From Hofstenia miamia (Eukaryota > Xenacoelomorpha > Acoela): a stretch of 64,000 nt of DNA. Positions 47,600-57,992 of this stretch are shown one piece after another. The stretch lies in assembly GCA_004352715.1 (NCBI GenBank), contig SCFE01000085.1, positions 137,500 through 201,499 of the forward strand. Direction: 5' to 3'. The notes beneath the pieces are model-generated. The model had not been told where the DNA came from and did not search any database. It worked only from the letters and a program-made list of their open reading frames with translations. The translations under genes and the position numbers were made by a program. How positions within the stretch are numbered: the stretch's first letter is position 1; the number at the start of each line of letters is the position of its first letter.

Positions 47600-50500
47600 G
47601 TAGTTACTGCTAAATAATACCATTGTGATAGGTTTTTCCGATCGAATAAAATTCCGATAAAATTTATAAATTATAAAGTTAAGCTTAGAATTTTTTCAGG
47701 TTCAATTTCGGTCATAAATTTTTAAGTCAGATCTGATTTTGGTAGTCAATTTTCATGTTTATTTCGAGCAATAAACTTAATCTGGTCGGACTTGATTCAA
47801 GTTTTGATAATAGCGTCAATGTCTAGAAATACTTCATATATTAAAATTTTTTAAATAATTCTGGTGCACATCAAGTTTAAATTTTAACCGAACACTTGAT
47901 TACCCAACCTTCCACCGGTCCAGCTAAATTCATATCCAACATAGTCACTAGTGTTAGAATTTGAGTGCCGAATCGGTAAAAATTTTTCCGAGTTCTCTAA
48001 AACAAGTGATTATAAATGTAGCTACAGTCATTAAATCTTTAGCCATTTTAAAGCATTATCTAGTATGTTTCTAAAATCTTTTACATTTTTTAATTAAACA
48101 TTTGTTCTAAAAATTTAGGTGAAGAAATGTCGTTATAATGCACTTCAGAATATTGTATTGAAGTTAAATGCGAAACTTGGTGGTACATCTACTTCAATAC
48201 ACATGAAGGATGAAATCTTGCAGAATATTTTTTCAAAAAATAAATTTATGCTGTTAGGTGCAGATGTCACGCATCCAGCGCCATCGGCTAAACACTTACC
48301 ATCATATGCTGGGGTTGTTGCCAGTCTAAATGACGATTTTTCGCAATATGCTGGCTTGCTTCAATGTCAGAAACCAAGAGTAAATGCTTTCGTTTTATTC
48401 ATTAACCTTTTTAGCTGATTTTCTTATAGTTATTTACGAACTATCTATATTGTCACATAATTCTAAAAGCGAACACAATGCTTGTTTTGCAAAACGTATT
48501 TTAGTAAGAATTTCATACTGACAGTGATCGGTTGACGTAATCGAAAGTCTACTGAAGTGACGGCCTCGGCAAGAAAAATTTAATAAACAAAAATGAGGTC
48601 ATGTTGTTTTAAAAAATTTTCAATGATAATCAAAATTAATATCTAGTAATGTTAAATATTTATAAAGCTGTTGTAAATTTTGATAAAAAGCAGCAAATAT
48701 TTTTACTAGGGGTTCAGGTTCTGCACACTTTGAGTAATCCGGTTTGCAAAGACTACGTTGTTAACCACGCAATTATTTGGGCAACCACTTTCTCGACCTA
48801 AAAAATCCGTTTATAGGCTAACGAGATGACATAAAATTTTAATTTCTAGCAGCTAAATCTAGACTTAAAAAATGAATCAATTTAAAATTATCAATTGTTC
48901 AATTCCAAATTGTTATTCACGTAACAAATTATATAATTTTCGATTATTTTCGTCAAAGTTTCTGTCGTCTGATAGCAAATTTTTTAGTTTGCTAAATGAT
49001 CTATTGAGATCTCCATAAAATCTTGATTTTTGTCAATTCTTTGCTCAACATAATTCAAAATATTTGCTGGATCAAGAAGTCTCAATTGATCTTTCAATTC
49101 ATTCAATTTCTCATTTGCCTCAAAAATTGTGAATTTACATTTTCCAACGTTTTCACGATTGATATCAGGAATTTGTATTCTAGAACTTGTTTCAGCTCAA
49201 TTTCAACAATGGCATTGCTTACTGCTGGTTTTGCCCTTTTAGCAAGAAGGCCATTTGTTCTCTATGCCACATAAATTTTTTTGCTTTGTAAAAATGTTCT
49301 GTATAATATAGAGCTGCTTCTAACCAAGAACCCCACCTGGAAAGGAGTGGAGTCGGAGGATGAGCAAAAGAACTAAACAGCTGAACTCTTTGTTTGTTTC
49401 GAACTGTCAATGTTTTCACAGAATAAATCAATTTTTCTATGTTCAAGAAGAAAGCTCAAACTTTTCCAGCACAATTATGCACCAGGTGCGCCAGACACGT
49501 TACATGTGGAAGATTTTCCTCAGTTGACCATTTAAGACGCTGCATCTGATAAAAACAGTTTGAAGTTAGATCTGTCAATGTTCATTCTCTTCAGGGCGGC
49601 GCCTACGATCTGCGCCACATAATCTGAATTAACAGAAGAAGACGCAATTTTGCAGGATAGTAGATAGCTTTTATTGGGTTCTTCCGAGTCTCCACACATA
49701 AGATAAGATAAGATAAGAATTTATTAAAAATTAGAAAGAACATCTGATAGTAATCTAAAAAGCCTTATTTAAACAAAATTGATAAAAAGTACAATCTGCA
49801 ATCATGTTACCAAAGTTCAGGTTTTCAAAAAACGAGTTGAGAACAAGTTTTTGTTTTTCTTGATAAGCAACTTATAAGGTGCAGGATTCCGTTTCCGCTA
49901 ATGATCTTCACTGTACTGGTAACACGTCCTCGAAAACATGATTGTCCGTATGCAATATAGTTTCATATAAAGATGAATCTGCTTCACCAACTAATCGTTT
50001 AAATGTCTTGAAATCTTCAATCACACCATAAGTAACCAGTCGTTTTTGAAGTGCATCAATTTTTTTCTGTTCACCCACATTAACTCCACCCCAAACAGTC
50101 AGGCAATACTTTATTTGACTAAGGAATATACATATATACAGGGTTTGTAATTCAACAAAATTGTAGCCATTGAATTTCAGATTTTTGAGAAGAAAACCTT
50201 TCTGAGCAAGTTTACTGCAAAGTAATCGAACATGTTTATGAAAGGTCAAATCATCTGATAAAGTAAATCCCAGTATTTTTGCATGCTTCACTCGTTTGAT
50301 TCCAAAGGTTTCACCAGGATCAGTGTCACATGACCAGTTTTAAAATAGTTCTACTGGCTTTGAGGCATCTAAAACAAAGTTATTTGCATTACAGCTTTAT
50401 ATGTTTCAAAACGTTTTCAGAAATGTCATAATTCATACCATCAACTACTACGTTTTATATCATCGGCAAACTTCGTGAGATGGACATCTTCATGATGATA

Positions 50501-53500
50501 TGATAGCCCATTATAAACAATTTTGAATAAGGGAGGCCCTAGGACAGTCCCTTGCGGTACACCACTGTTGGTGTACAAGATTACTGAGCTGTCTCCATTC
50601 ATTTCTACATACTGGCACCGGTCAGAAAGAGAATCTCATACTAGGTTAACTATGTGAGGTTTGTCTTTCAGAAACTCCTGATAACTTCTCAATTATAGTG
50701 TTTCTGCAAACTTTGTCGAAAGCCTTGCTTAAATTTAAGGCAAACACACGAACGTATAATTATACTTCTGATTCTTGCAGAAATTTTGAATGTCCTAGAG
50801 AATTCGGTGGAGGACTAAAGAACAAGATGATTGTCTTTTAAGCACAAATTTTTCTCTAGAAATGATTGATTCGTAGTCTTTTGATATATAACAATCAAAT
50901 AAGAGACGCTCAAATTTACTTGCAAGCACTGGAGTGATAGAAACTGGACGAAGATTATCCAACGAGTTCTGATCGAATCTTTTACTAAAGGAACAACCCG
51001 AACTATTTTAGAGATCTTGGGAAAGATTCCACTTCTTACAGAATAATTGAATATATGCAAAAGTGGTTCAGTGAAATTGTGTGCATTATCTGTGAGAAAC
51101 CACCAAGGCAAATCATCTGATCCCGTAGCAGTCTTTTTTCGTTTTTCGCAAATTGTGATACACTTGAACGTTCGCGAATGTGAGCTGACGCAAAAAAAAT
51201 ACCTTCGTTCCAGACAGCTTCTCTCGAATAGAGGTAAGTTTGCTGTCAGCTAAAGGCTTAACATGTTGTCAGCAGTTGCTTCACTTGGAAAATCACGAGA
51301 ACACAAAGTAGCCAACTTCTTAAGACTTGAGTGTCTCAATTTATGAAACGGAACATCTATATCTACCATGTTTTTAATAATTTGTTCTTTGAAAGCATCT
51401 GGTCGGATTTGAATGAAACCTTCATTTGAATTCTGGGGGAATGATTCTAAATCCCGTAATTTACGGACATGAGAATCAACTTTACGGTGCTGCACACCAT
51501 TCTATGCTTTCTCACATAGAATGCAAAATAATTCGTCTTTTGGCGATACTTTGAACTCCTGTGGGTATTTTCAGTTAAACACCATTACCTTTTTTTCTGT
51601 GTGCTCTTTTGTTTGGCATTGCAAATGAAAGAAGTTTAGACCATACATATATCGAGTAAAATCTAATAGAAATGAAGCGTCTCTTAAGAGGGAATTACAA
51701 TCTAATGCTTGAAATTATCCGCACAAGGGCGCTGGTTATATATTTTGATGCTCGCAGCATCACGCGGATTGAACTACTCTGTGTGGCTCTAAATTTTTCC
51801 AAAATATGAACTAATAGACTTGATAGACTTTATGGTTGTCCTAGCAATTATATAATTTACTGTTGTCACACAGTGTGTTGAAGCGTACATTGCATTGCAA
51901 ACCACCGTGAAGAAATGTTCATAAGTTGTGTTAAACATTAGAATATACTTACCTTCTAAAAATTTCATTACCGGATTATGGAAATTATGGTTTAAAAAGA
52001 ACTCATTACGATGGCTACGTAACAGTATGTGGGGAACATTTCATTTAACTCAACAAAAATATGGATCCCAAAATTTGTATTGTTCAGCATCCCCTATACC
52101 AAATTCCATATCATCTACAAATATAGTAGTATTGAACAGTTTTGAGAAGAAATTATATATTCAACCTCGAAAATTCAAAACGCTTCTCCAAATGAATTGC
52201 AGAACTCCTAGTTAAGGGATAAATTTGGTTTACCTAATGCTGATGAACATAAAATATTAACTATAAAGAAATTTCATTTTTCTATGAATAATGAATTTCT
52301 GATACCATTCAATATAGTATATCGTTGTAACTAACCCACGAAACAGTCCAAATGTCACTGAAAGTGATGTGCCTTCCTTATTTTTGCTTACAGTGGATAT
52401 TCTGAAAATATCTCTTTCTTATGATTTTAGACTTTTGTTTTGTCATGAAGGTTACATCATTTAATTGAGGTAGAACTTGCATTTTCCATAACATCTGCTT
52501 TACCAATTCGATATAATCTTCATTTCTGTGATTTCCGAGGAAATTTTCAAACACGTCCTATATGGAATGCAAAGCTTAAAGGTGTTGTCTGGATAGAGCA
52601 AGTATAGAAACAGAAGAAGAAAAGAGCTTTTGAACTTCTGAGCCACGTAGTACCCCTTCTTTCTTTTTTGCAATACTTAGCCGTGTGAATAGTTTATTGA
52701 ACTCTTCAAATGCCTCACTATCATGTGGAATCGTTTTAAGAAGCTGCTTCTCTATGCCCAATTTCAGATGTAGTGATGGGAGTATGAAGCGGTTGGAGTG
52801 AATCAATGGTAGGTTGATATGTCCAAAAGATTCGATAACAGGTTCGGGCGATCGTTCATGCCACTCGTCACGTAAATAGTGATTTGCTACGTCACGGCTG
52901 TCAAACAGGCAATAGTAGCATGAATACTTTGCAAAGCCTCCTTTCAGACCAGCAACCAAACTTAATACCTTCATATCTGCTACCAATTTCCAATTGTACT
53001 CTTCGTAGTGAATAAGTTCCAGTATATTCTTCATAGTATCATAAGTTTCTAGTCGAAAATTAGCATAGAGTAATGGAACTACCGGCATTTTGTTTTCATT
53101 GTCAAGTAGCAACACTTTTAGACTTTCAATTGACGAATCAATAAATAGGCGACAGTTAATCTTGTCAAAACTCAGTTCAAAGAGAAGTTCAGATATGCTG
53201 TGGCAGTAGATAAAGCCATCCTTTTCTTTGTAGTATGACGCAAAGTAACGATTTCTTGTGCAATACAATGTCACCAAAACATCACTGTCAGTTATGTTCC
53301 AATTTTTCAAAGATTTTACAAGAATTTCAGAGTTCTTCACGGATAACCCGAGCTTCTTGCAAAGCAGATCCAATTCCTTTTGGTTTGGATAATGTCGTTC
53401 GTGTCTGGTAAAATCGCCAAAAATGCTATTCGAACTAGAGTTCTCACTAGATGTATCTGGATCTAGCTCTACACTATGGCTCGAACATAGAATATTATCG

Positions 53501-56500
53501 TGTACTTGTGGAGTATGATGACTAGGTTTGTATGAAATTAGAGGCTGAATGGATGGTAGTACAGCGTAATTAATGTTTTTTCGATTCTTCTCGAATTTTG
53601 ATATTNTATTTTTGCTTACAGTGGATATTCTGAAAATATCTCTTTCTTATGATTTTAGACTTTTGTTTTGTCATGAAGGTTACATCATTTAATTGAGGTA
53701 GAACTTGCATTTTCCATAACATCTGCTTTACCAATTCGATATAATCTTCATTTCTGTGATTTCCGAGGAAATTTTCAAACACGTCCTATATGGAATGCAA
53801 AGCTTAAAGGTGTTGTCTGGATAGAGCAAGTATAGAAACAGAAGAAGAAAAGAGCTTTTGAACTTCTGAGCCACGTAGTACCCCTTCTTTCTTTTTTGCA
53901 ATACTTAGCCGTGTGAATAGTTTATTGAACTCTTCAAATGCCTCACTATCATGTGGAATCGTTTTAAGAAGCTGCTTCTCTATGCCCAATTTCAGATGTA
54001 GTGATGGGAGTATGAAGCGGTTGGAGTGAATCAATGGTAGGTTGATATGTCCAAAAGATTCGATAACAGGTTCGGGCGATCGTTCATGCCACTCGTCACG
54101 TAAATAGTGATTTGCTACGTCACGGCTGTCAAACAGGCAATAGTAGCATGAATACTTTGCAAAGCCTCCTTTCAGACCAGCAACCAAACTTAATACCTTC
54201 ATATCTGCTACCAATTTCCAATTGTACTCTTCGTAGTGAATAAGTTCCAGTATATTCTTCATAGTATCATAAGTTTCTAGTCGAAAATTAGCATAGAGTA
54301 ATGGAACTACCGGCATTTTGTTTTCATTGTCAAGTAGCAACACTTTTAGACTTTCAATTGACGAATCAATAAATAGGCGACAGTTAATCTTGTCAAAACT
54401 CAGTTCAAAGAGAAGTTCAGATATGCTGTGGCAGTAGATAAAGCCATCCTTTTCTTTGTAGTATGACGCAAAGTAACGATTTCTTGTGCAATACAATGTC
54501 ACCAAAACATCACTGTCAGTTATGTTCCAATTTTTCAAAGATTTTACAAGAATTTCAGAGTTCTTCACGGATAACCCGAGCTTCTTGCAAAGCAGATCCA
54601 ATTCCTTTTGGTTTGGATAATGTCGTTCGTGTCTGGTAAAATCGCCAAAAATGCTATTCGAACTAGAGTTCTCACTAGATGTATCTGGATCTAGCTCTAC
54701 ACTATGGCTCGAACATAGAATATTATCGTGTACTTGTGGAGTATGATGACTAGGTTTGTATGAAATTAGAGGCTGAATGGATGGTAGTACAGCGTAATTA
54801 ATGTTTTTTCGATTCTTCTCGAATTTTGATATTTCAACATTGCAGAAGTAGCATTCATCATGACTATCGAATCGTAGCCATATAATTGGGCGTGTTATTG
54901 GAAGATGAGTCATATTGCCATCGTATCATTTCTCCAAATTTCTTCTACAGGTTTCACATATTATCTGAGGTGCCAAATCATGTTCAACATCTACGCAAAT
55001 GCTGTTCCATAGTAGATTTCTTTGGGAGAAATTTGCAATACTTCTATATAACTTCTCTTGAGCATTTTGAATATACAGTCCACATAGATAGCAAAACGAA
55101 TTTCTGTTGTATCTGCACTTGCCGCGACAGTCACGTTGCATTCCCAAAACGAAAATCTAACAAATACGTGTATGTTTAGAAAATATGTTTAGAATATGTT
55201 TATCCAGATATTAATACATATGTCTACAATTTGTTACGTAAGGGTGACCAGTGAAAATAAATAACATATTTGAATTAAGCGCTTAAAACTGCCTCTTATA
55301 GACCATTTTTTAGCAAACGGGTCAAACTTTATTAAAAAATTGTATAACCGTGTAATGAATACATCAAATTCTCTAGTCTTTAGAAGTCTTAGCATTTAGA
55401 ACGCGTTTTATGGGTTCACTATCAAAGTTCCTATTGGATAGATATTACTATTTGATTGTGGAATTCATTTTTTCAAATTTATTAACGATGCAGTGCTTAC
55501 TCGGAAATTTCTAAGCTTGATGTTGGCTTTTCTTGCATGAGGAAGATTTTTAAAAAAATTAAATTCTTGCTTCACTTGATCAGATTGACATATTCTGTAA
55601 TGACCCGGACCTCACAATCACTAGTATATTGATTTTTATTATAACATTATCTTCGATCATTATGTGAATGTAGAAATACTTAATGATAATAATCATTCTC
55701 ATCGGATTTATCTCATTTATCTCAAAAAACACATTTGAGCTTAAGTAAGCCATTAGTGACTTTGAGTGATGCTGTGTTGAACGTCCCTTATTTTTTGCTG
55801 CTCAATGGGAAAAGCTACCAGCATTGCAATGGCAAATTGCAACGAATATTCCTCCCCAATTTAGGAAAAAAATTTAAATTTGTATATTTGTAATGTACAG
55901 ATTATTTTAAGAATTGCATATGTGTCATATTTATGATTTGTACGAATGTATCTTTAATAATATTAATAAAAAAGTATTCCAATGATTCGTTTCGATTAAT
56001 CACTATGGAATGTTTTAAGAAAAAAATTTTCTTAATTTTGTGTTTAATGAACATCAACGGTTTGCTTAAACTACAGATTTTGGTTATAAAATAATTCAGC
56101 ATAGTAAGAGCAAGATGTTACGGTTTTAGGGATTTGGCATAATTATCGAAAGACAATTATTATGAATGTGAAGATTTTAAGTCAATCCAACCAAAATTTA
56201 TTAAAATTGAGTAACGGGATACAGCTGAACCCACATGCTGAACACAATTCAAAAGAAAGGTCTCATAAATAACTCCATTTTTATCATTATATTAGTGAGA
56301 TTTTTTGCAAAAACATAATTCTCACAAATTAACATAAGGAGTAATTAACTTAACTGGCTGGCTGTTGCCAATTAACACTTTCCTACCGGCTACTGAGTGG
56401 CATTGATTTTATGTGATTACTGGGGTGTTTTACAATCTAAATAAGTATAATTTAGGCAGAAATCATTGAAAATTTACAGGAAATGGTAGAGAAGTTGTTG

Positions 56501-57992
56501 AAGAAATATAAAGAAAAAAATTCAGGATTCCCCACGAAAATGATTTACTACAGAGATGGAGTGAGCGAAACTCAGTTCGAAAAAGTTCTAATTTTAGAGT
56601 TAGATGCTATACAAAAGGCGTGTAAGTCAATGAAGGAAGTCTGTGAACCGCAAATCACAGTCATTACTGTACAGAAACGTCATCACACTCGATTGTTTCA
56701 AAAAGTATATTTCTACATAATGAATTCTATTAAAACACATGCATATTGGCAGTTTCTACATCAAACTAATCATTGTTTTATTAATTACTTGTTGCGAAGA
56801 AGTAATTTTGTCCATGTTTTTGAATATAGAACAGATCATTCGAGAGTAAATTCTAAGGTGCCTCATCCACAACAGGGCTTTTTGTATTAAAAAAGTAGTG
56901 CATTAAATGTGGAGTTAGTCTATGTTACTAGTTGCTCACGATTTGGACTATTTCTTAAATAGATATTTAGAAATGCCTAAGTATATATAGTAACTTTTTG
57001 TATACTTTATTCACCAATCCAAAATTAATTAATATCAAAATCTATCAAAATGGAGTGTTCTAGTTATTAAAAGTAACATATATGAATAATATTAAATGGA
57101 CAAGGGTGATTACTTAAATTTAATTGTAAATTTCTATTAAGGCTGAAAATTAGGACAACGTCCAAACTACGCGATTATGAAATTGTGTAGCTAAGTCGGG
57201 AAGGGCTTACATTCCACAAATTCAAAATCTTGTAACTGAGATAAAGATAGGCCTTTACAAATATATACTCTGAAACTACGATGTTATTGTGCTTGCTAAT
57301 ACTAATATTTTTTAGATTTTGAACAGAAAAATTTCATAAAAATTCTTTACATTGGTAATGTCAATATTCAAAGATTATGTATCTTTGCCATACTTTTGAA
57401 AAGTAGTACACGCACGCACGCACGCAAACACACACACACACACACACATATATATTATTATTCGATAAAATACTCTAAACTCTAGTTATCATAATAAATT
57501 TCGCAATTCTAAAATACTTAAGTGGCATTTACAGTTGTTTTCTAGGTGAATAAAAATTATGCAGATAGCTTTGAAAATGTTTGTGCTGGCACTGTTGTCG
57601 ATAAAAAAATAGTGCATCCCTTCAATTTCGATTTCTTTTTGTGTTCTCACGAAGGAATACAAGGAACATCGCGTCCCGCACAATACTGCGTGCTTTATGA
57701 CGACAGTGACTTTTCCAGTGATTTCCTCCAATTGTTTACATATCATCTTTGTTATACCTACGCAAGATGCACGAGATCAGTTAGTTATCCTCCACCAACA
57801 TATTATTCTCATCATTTGTGCATGAGAGCCCGGCATTATCAAGATGAATATTTGAATAGTGTTCATTACGATTCTTCCCAAAGCAGTGGCGACTCAAACG
57901 AATCAGTGAGGAAGATTATGGAGGACATGAACAAAATTTTAGATGAAAAAAATCAGTCAATGCTTAAAGAACATTTGATGTACTTTATGTGA
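40803..57992 (+). CDS. AGO: Argonaute, complete slicer-competent protein, 5 exons
   Basis: A small-RNA-guided RNA-binding endonuclease, the core of the RNA-induced silencing complex in the cytoplasm. Exons 40803-41071, 43809-45354, 48119-48379, 56456-56704 and 57546-57992 join in frame to 2772 nt (923 residues). Residues 1-90 are a basic, Gln/Ser-rich leader; then the N domain ([12 protein letters not shown] onward), PAZ (about 270-390, with YFSTKYKI and LPLELC), MID and PIWI. The 5'-phosphate pocket is present (Y585, K589, Q599, K620, K624). The catalytic tetrad is D654, E694, D726, H864, spaced 40, 32 and 138 as in human AGO2 (D597, E637, D669, H807). Divergence from the strongly conserved miRNA-class Argonautes and the Gln-rich leader suggest an siRNA-class (AGO2-like) protein; this is inference and needs a tree. 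Confidence 0.95.
41168..41865 (-). mobile_element. internally deleted mariner element in Argonaute intron 1
   Basis: TACGAGGGTTATT at 41168 is matched in inverted orientation by AATAACCCTCGTA at 41853, each flanked by TA as expected for mariner target sites. On the minus strand the interior keeps the N-terminal helix-turn-helix ([19 protein letters not shown], then [10 protein letters not shown]) near 41480-41585. About 700 bp remain of the usual 1.3 kb and no DDD catalytic motifs are visible, so it is nonautonomous. Confidence 0.75.
42196..42312. repeat. compound AT microsatellite
   Basis: AT runs broken by GTA, GAA, GCA and ACA variants; overlapping chance frames of Ile/Tyr arise on both strands. 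Confidence 0.9.
42537..42797. repeat. (AT)n array with gap
   Basis: AT array around 190 Ns (42567-42756), within Argonaute intron 1. From 43399 to 43808 nothing else is recognised. Confidence 0.9.
43809..45354 (+). CDS. AGO: Argonaute exon 2: N, L1, PAZ, L2 and MID domains
   Basis: Acceptor ATATTTAG, first base completing AGA, then [17 protein letters not shown]. The N domain is followed by PAZ with [14 protein letters not shown] and the LPLELCTI strand, linker L2 ([13 protein letters not shown]), the GRLLPPPF segment, and MID with [10 protein letters not shown]-type core and YKKIK plus TQCV. It ends TTA|GTAAGT in phase 0. Minus frames inside it are shadows. Confidence 0.96.
45355..46350 (+). 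other. Argonaute intron 2, first part
   Basis: AT-rich with a short AT run at 45617-45641. The minus frame 45845-46105 has no recognisable family. Confidence 0.6.
46351..46532. repeat. hairpin: 84-bp inverted arms, 14-nt loop, in Argonaute intron 2
   Basis: Left arm 46351-46434 and right arm 46449-46532 are inverse copies. The inner 38 bp (from TTTGGCCGATTTCACTCA to CCGCTCTT) pair with a single one-base indel. The outer 25 bp (ACACTAACTGGACTGG...) pair nearly fully, with mismatches between. Ends lie in TATA, consistent with a foldback MITE. Transcribed in the intron it would form a long RNA hairpin. Confidence 0.85.
46807..46965. repeat. (AT)n array with gap
   Basis: AT array around 85 Ns (46837-46921). 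Confidence 0.9.
47339..47596. repeat. (AT)n array with gap
   Basis: AT array around 215 Ns (47350-47564). The stretch from here to 48118 is intron with no other feature. Confidence 0.9.
48119..48379 (+). CDS. AGO: Argonaute exon 3: MID end and start of PIWI
   Basis: Acceptor AAATTTAG, phase 0 at both ends. It encodes [22 protein letters not shown] with the two pocket lysines (K620, K624) and [10 protein letters not shown] carrying catalytic D654, ending LQCQKPR before GTAAAT. Confidence 0.96.
48985..49690 (-). pseudogene. hAT transposase remnant, central and C-terminal part
   Basis: Minus frames read in order: VGAALKRMN and FLSDAAS (near 49590-49640), then [13 protein letters not shown] (near 49465-49503), [16 protein letters not shown], then [15 protein letters not shown] (near 49308-49350), then [15 protein letters not shown] (near 49080-49120). 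This order matches BED-finger hAT transposases of the CGGBP1-related type. Stops and frame shifts abound. It is antisense to Argonaute, inside intron 3. Bases 48380-48984 hold nothing recognised. Confidence 0.65.
49691..51249 (-). mobile_element. LINE inserted into the hAT remnant
   Basis: Minus-strand reverse-transcriptase pieces in order from 51245: [31 protein letters not shown] (near 51060), [13 protein letters not shown] (near 50530-50565), the catalytic box as KFADD (near 50460-50476), then [17 protein letters not shown] and YCLTVWGG near 50100-50290. The 3' end carries (TTATC)n, seen on + as TAAGATAAGATAAGATAAG at 49699-49717. It is 5' truncated and broken by stops. Both flanks are hAT sequence, so the LINE came later. 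Confidence 0.7.
51250..51575 (-). pseudogene. hAT transposase remnant, BED finger and N-terminal part
   Basis: Minus frame: [18 protein letters not shown], an in-frame stop, then [16 protein letters not shown] (BED zinc finger C..C....H....H), followed by [19 protein letters not shown] and [17 protein letters not shown]. In intact relatives this precedes the DDE domain. Here the LINE at 49691-51249 interrupts, and some tens of residues of the catalytic core are missing. Confidence 0.65.
51576..52378. other. Argonaute intron 3, unassigned stretch
   Basis: The + frame at 51928-52215 (95 codons, opening with TTG) resembles nothing I can name. Likely more repeat debris. Confidence 0.45.
52379..53605 (-). 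repeat. first copy of a 1227-bp duplication around a 1-N gap
   Basis: Appears identical to 53607-54833 (offset 1228), with the single N at 53606 between. It contains the open frame 52576-53373+ of the same decayed protein described at 53607-55141. Treat as an assembly artefact, not a second gene. Confidence 0.88.
53607..55141 (-). pseudogene. repeat-borne protein of unknown function, three in-frame stops
   Basis: Reading from an ATG at 55141: a zinc-binding N-terminus (FCYLCGLY ... [10 protein letters not shown]), a stop TGA at 54926-54928 where relatives as I recall them have Trp, then in the same frame [20 protein letters not shown] and [11 protein letters not shown], a Ser-rich spacer, [32 protein letters not shown], and [14 protein letters not shown]. 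Two further in-frame stops follow (TAA 53804-53806, TAG 53789-53791) before [20 protein letters not shown]. The family is a repetitive, unannotated protein common in arthropod genomes, probably carried by a transposon; this is from memory. It is antisense to Argonaute and dead. Confidence 0.65.
55148..56455 (+). other. Argonaute intron 3, last part
   Basis: AT-rich, no recognised feature apart from the acceptor TATAATTTAG before 56456. Confidence 0.6.
56456..56704 (+). CDS. AGO: Argonaute exon 4: PIWI core
   Basis: Acceptor TAATTTAG, phase 0 at both ends. It opens [10 protein letters not shown], carrying the catalytic glutamate E694, then [11 protein letters not shown] with D726, and [12 protein letters not shown] before donor GTATAT. 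Confidence 0.97.
56705..57545 (+). other. Argonaute intron 4 with CA microsatellite
   Basis: Contains (CACG)n/(CA)n at about 57410-57447 running into a short AT array. Nothing else recognised. Confidence 0.75.
57546..57992 (+). CDS. AGO: Argonaute exon 5: PIWI C-terminus
   Basis: Acceptor TTTTCTAG, phase 0. It encodes [45 protein letters not shown] with catalytic H864, and a C-terminus LKEHLMYFM, close to the MYFA/MYFV ending usual for the family. Stop TGA. Confidence 0.97.
   Translation: MNKNYADSFENVCAGTVVDKKIVHPFNFDFFLCSHEGIQGTSRPAQYCVLYDDSDFSSDFLQLFTYHLCYTYARCTRSVSYPPPTYYSHHLCMRARHYQDEYLNSVHYDSSQSSGDSNESVRKIMEDMNKILDEKNQSMLKEHLMYFM

Noticed and set aside
57410-57447. Direct CACG/CA repeats considered as a CRISPR-like or regulatory array
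   Set aside because: Plain dinucleotide and tetranucleotide microsatellite without spacers; no CRISPR array exists in this eukaryotic window.
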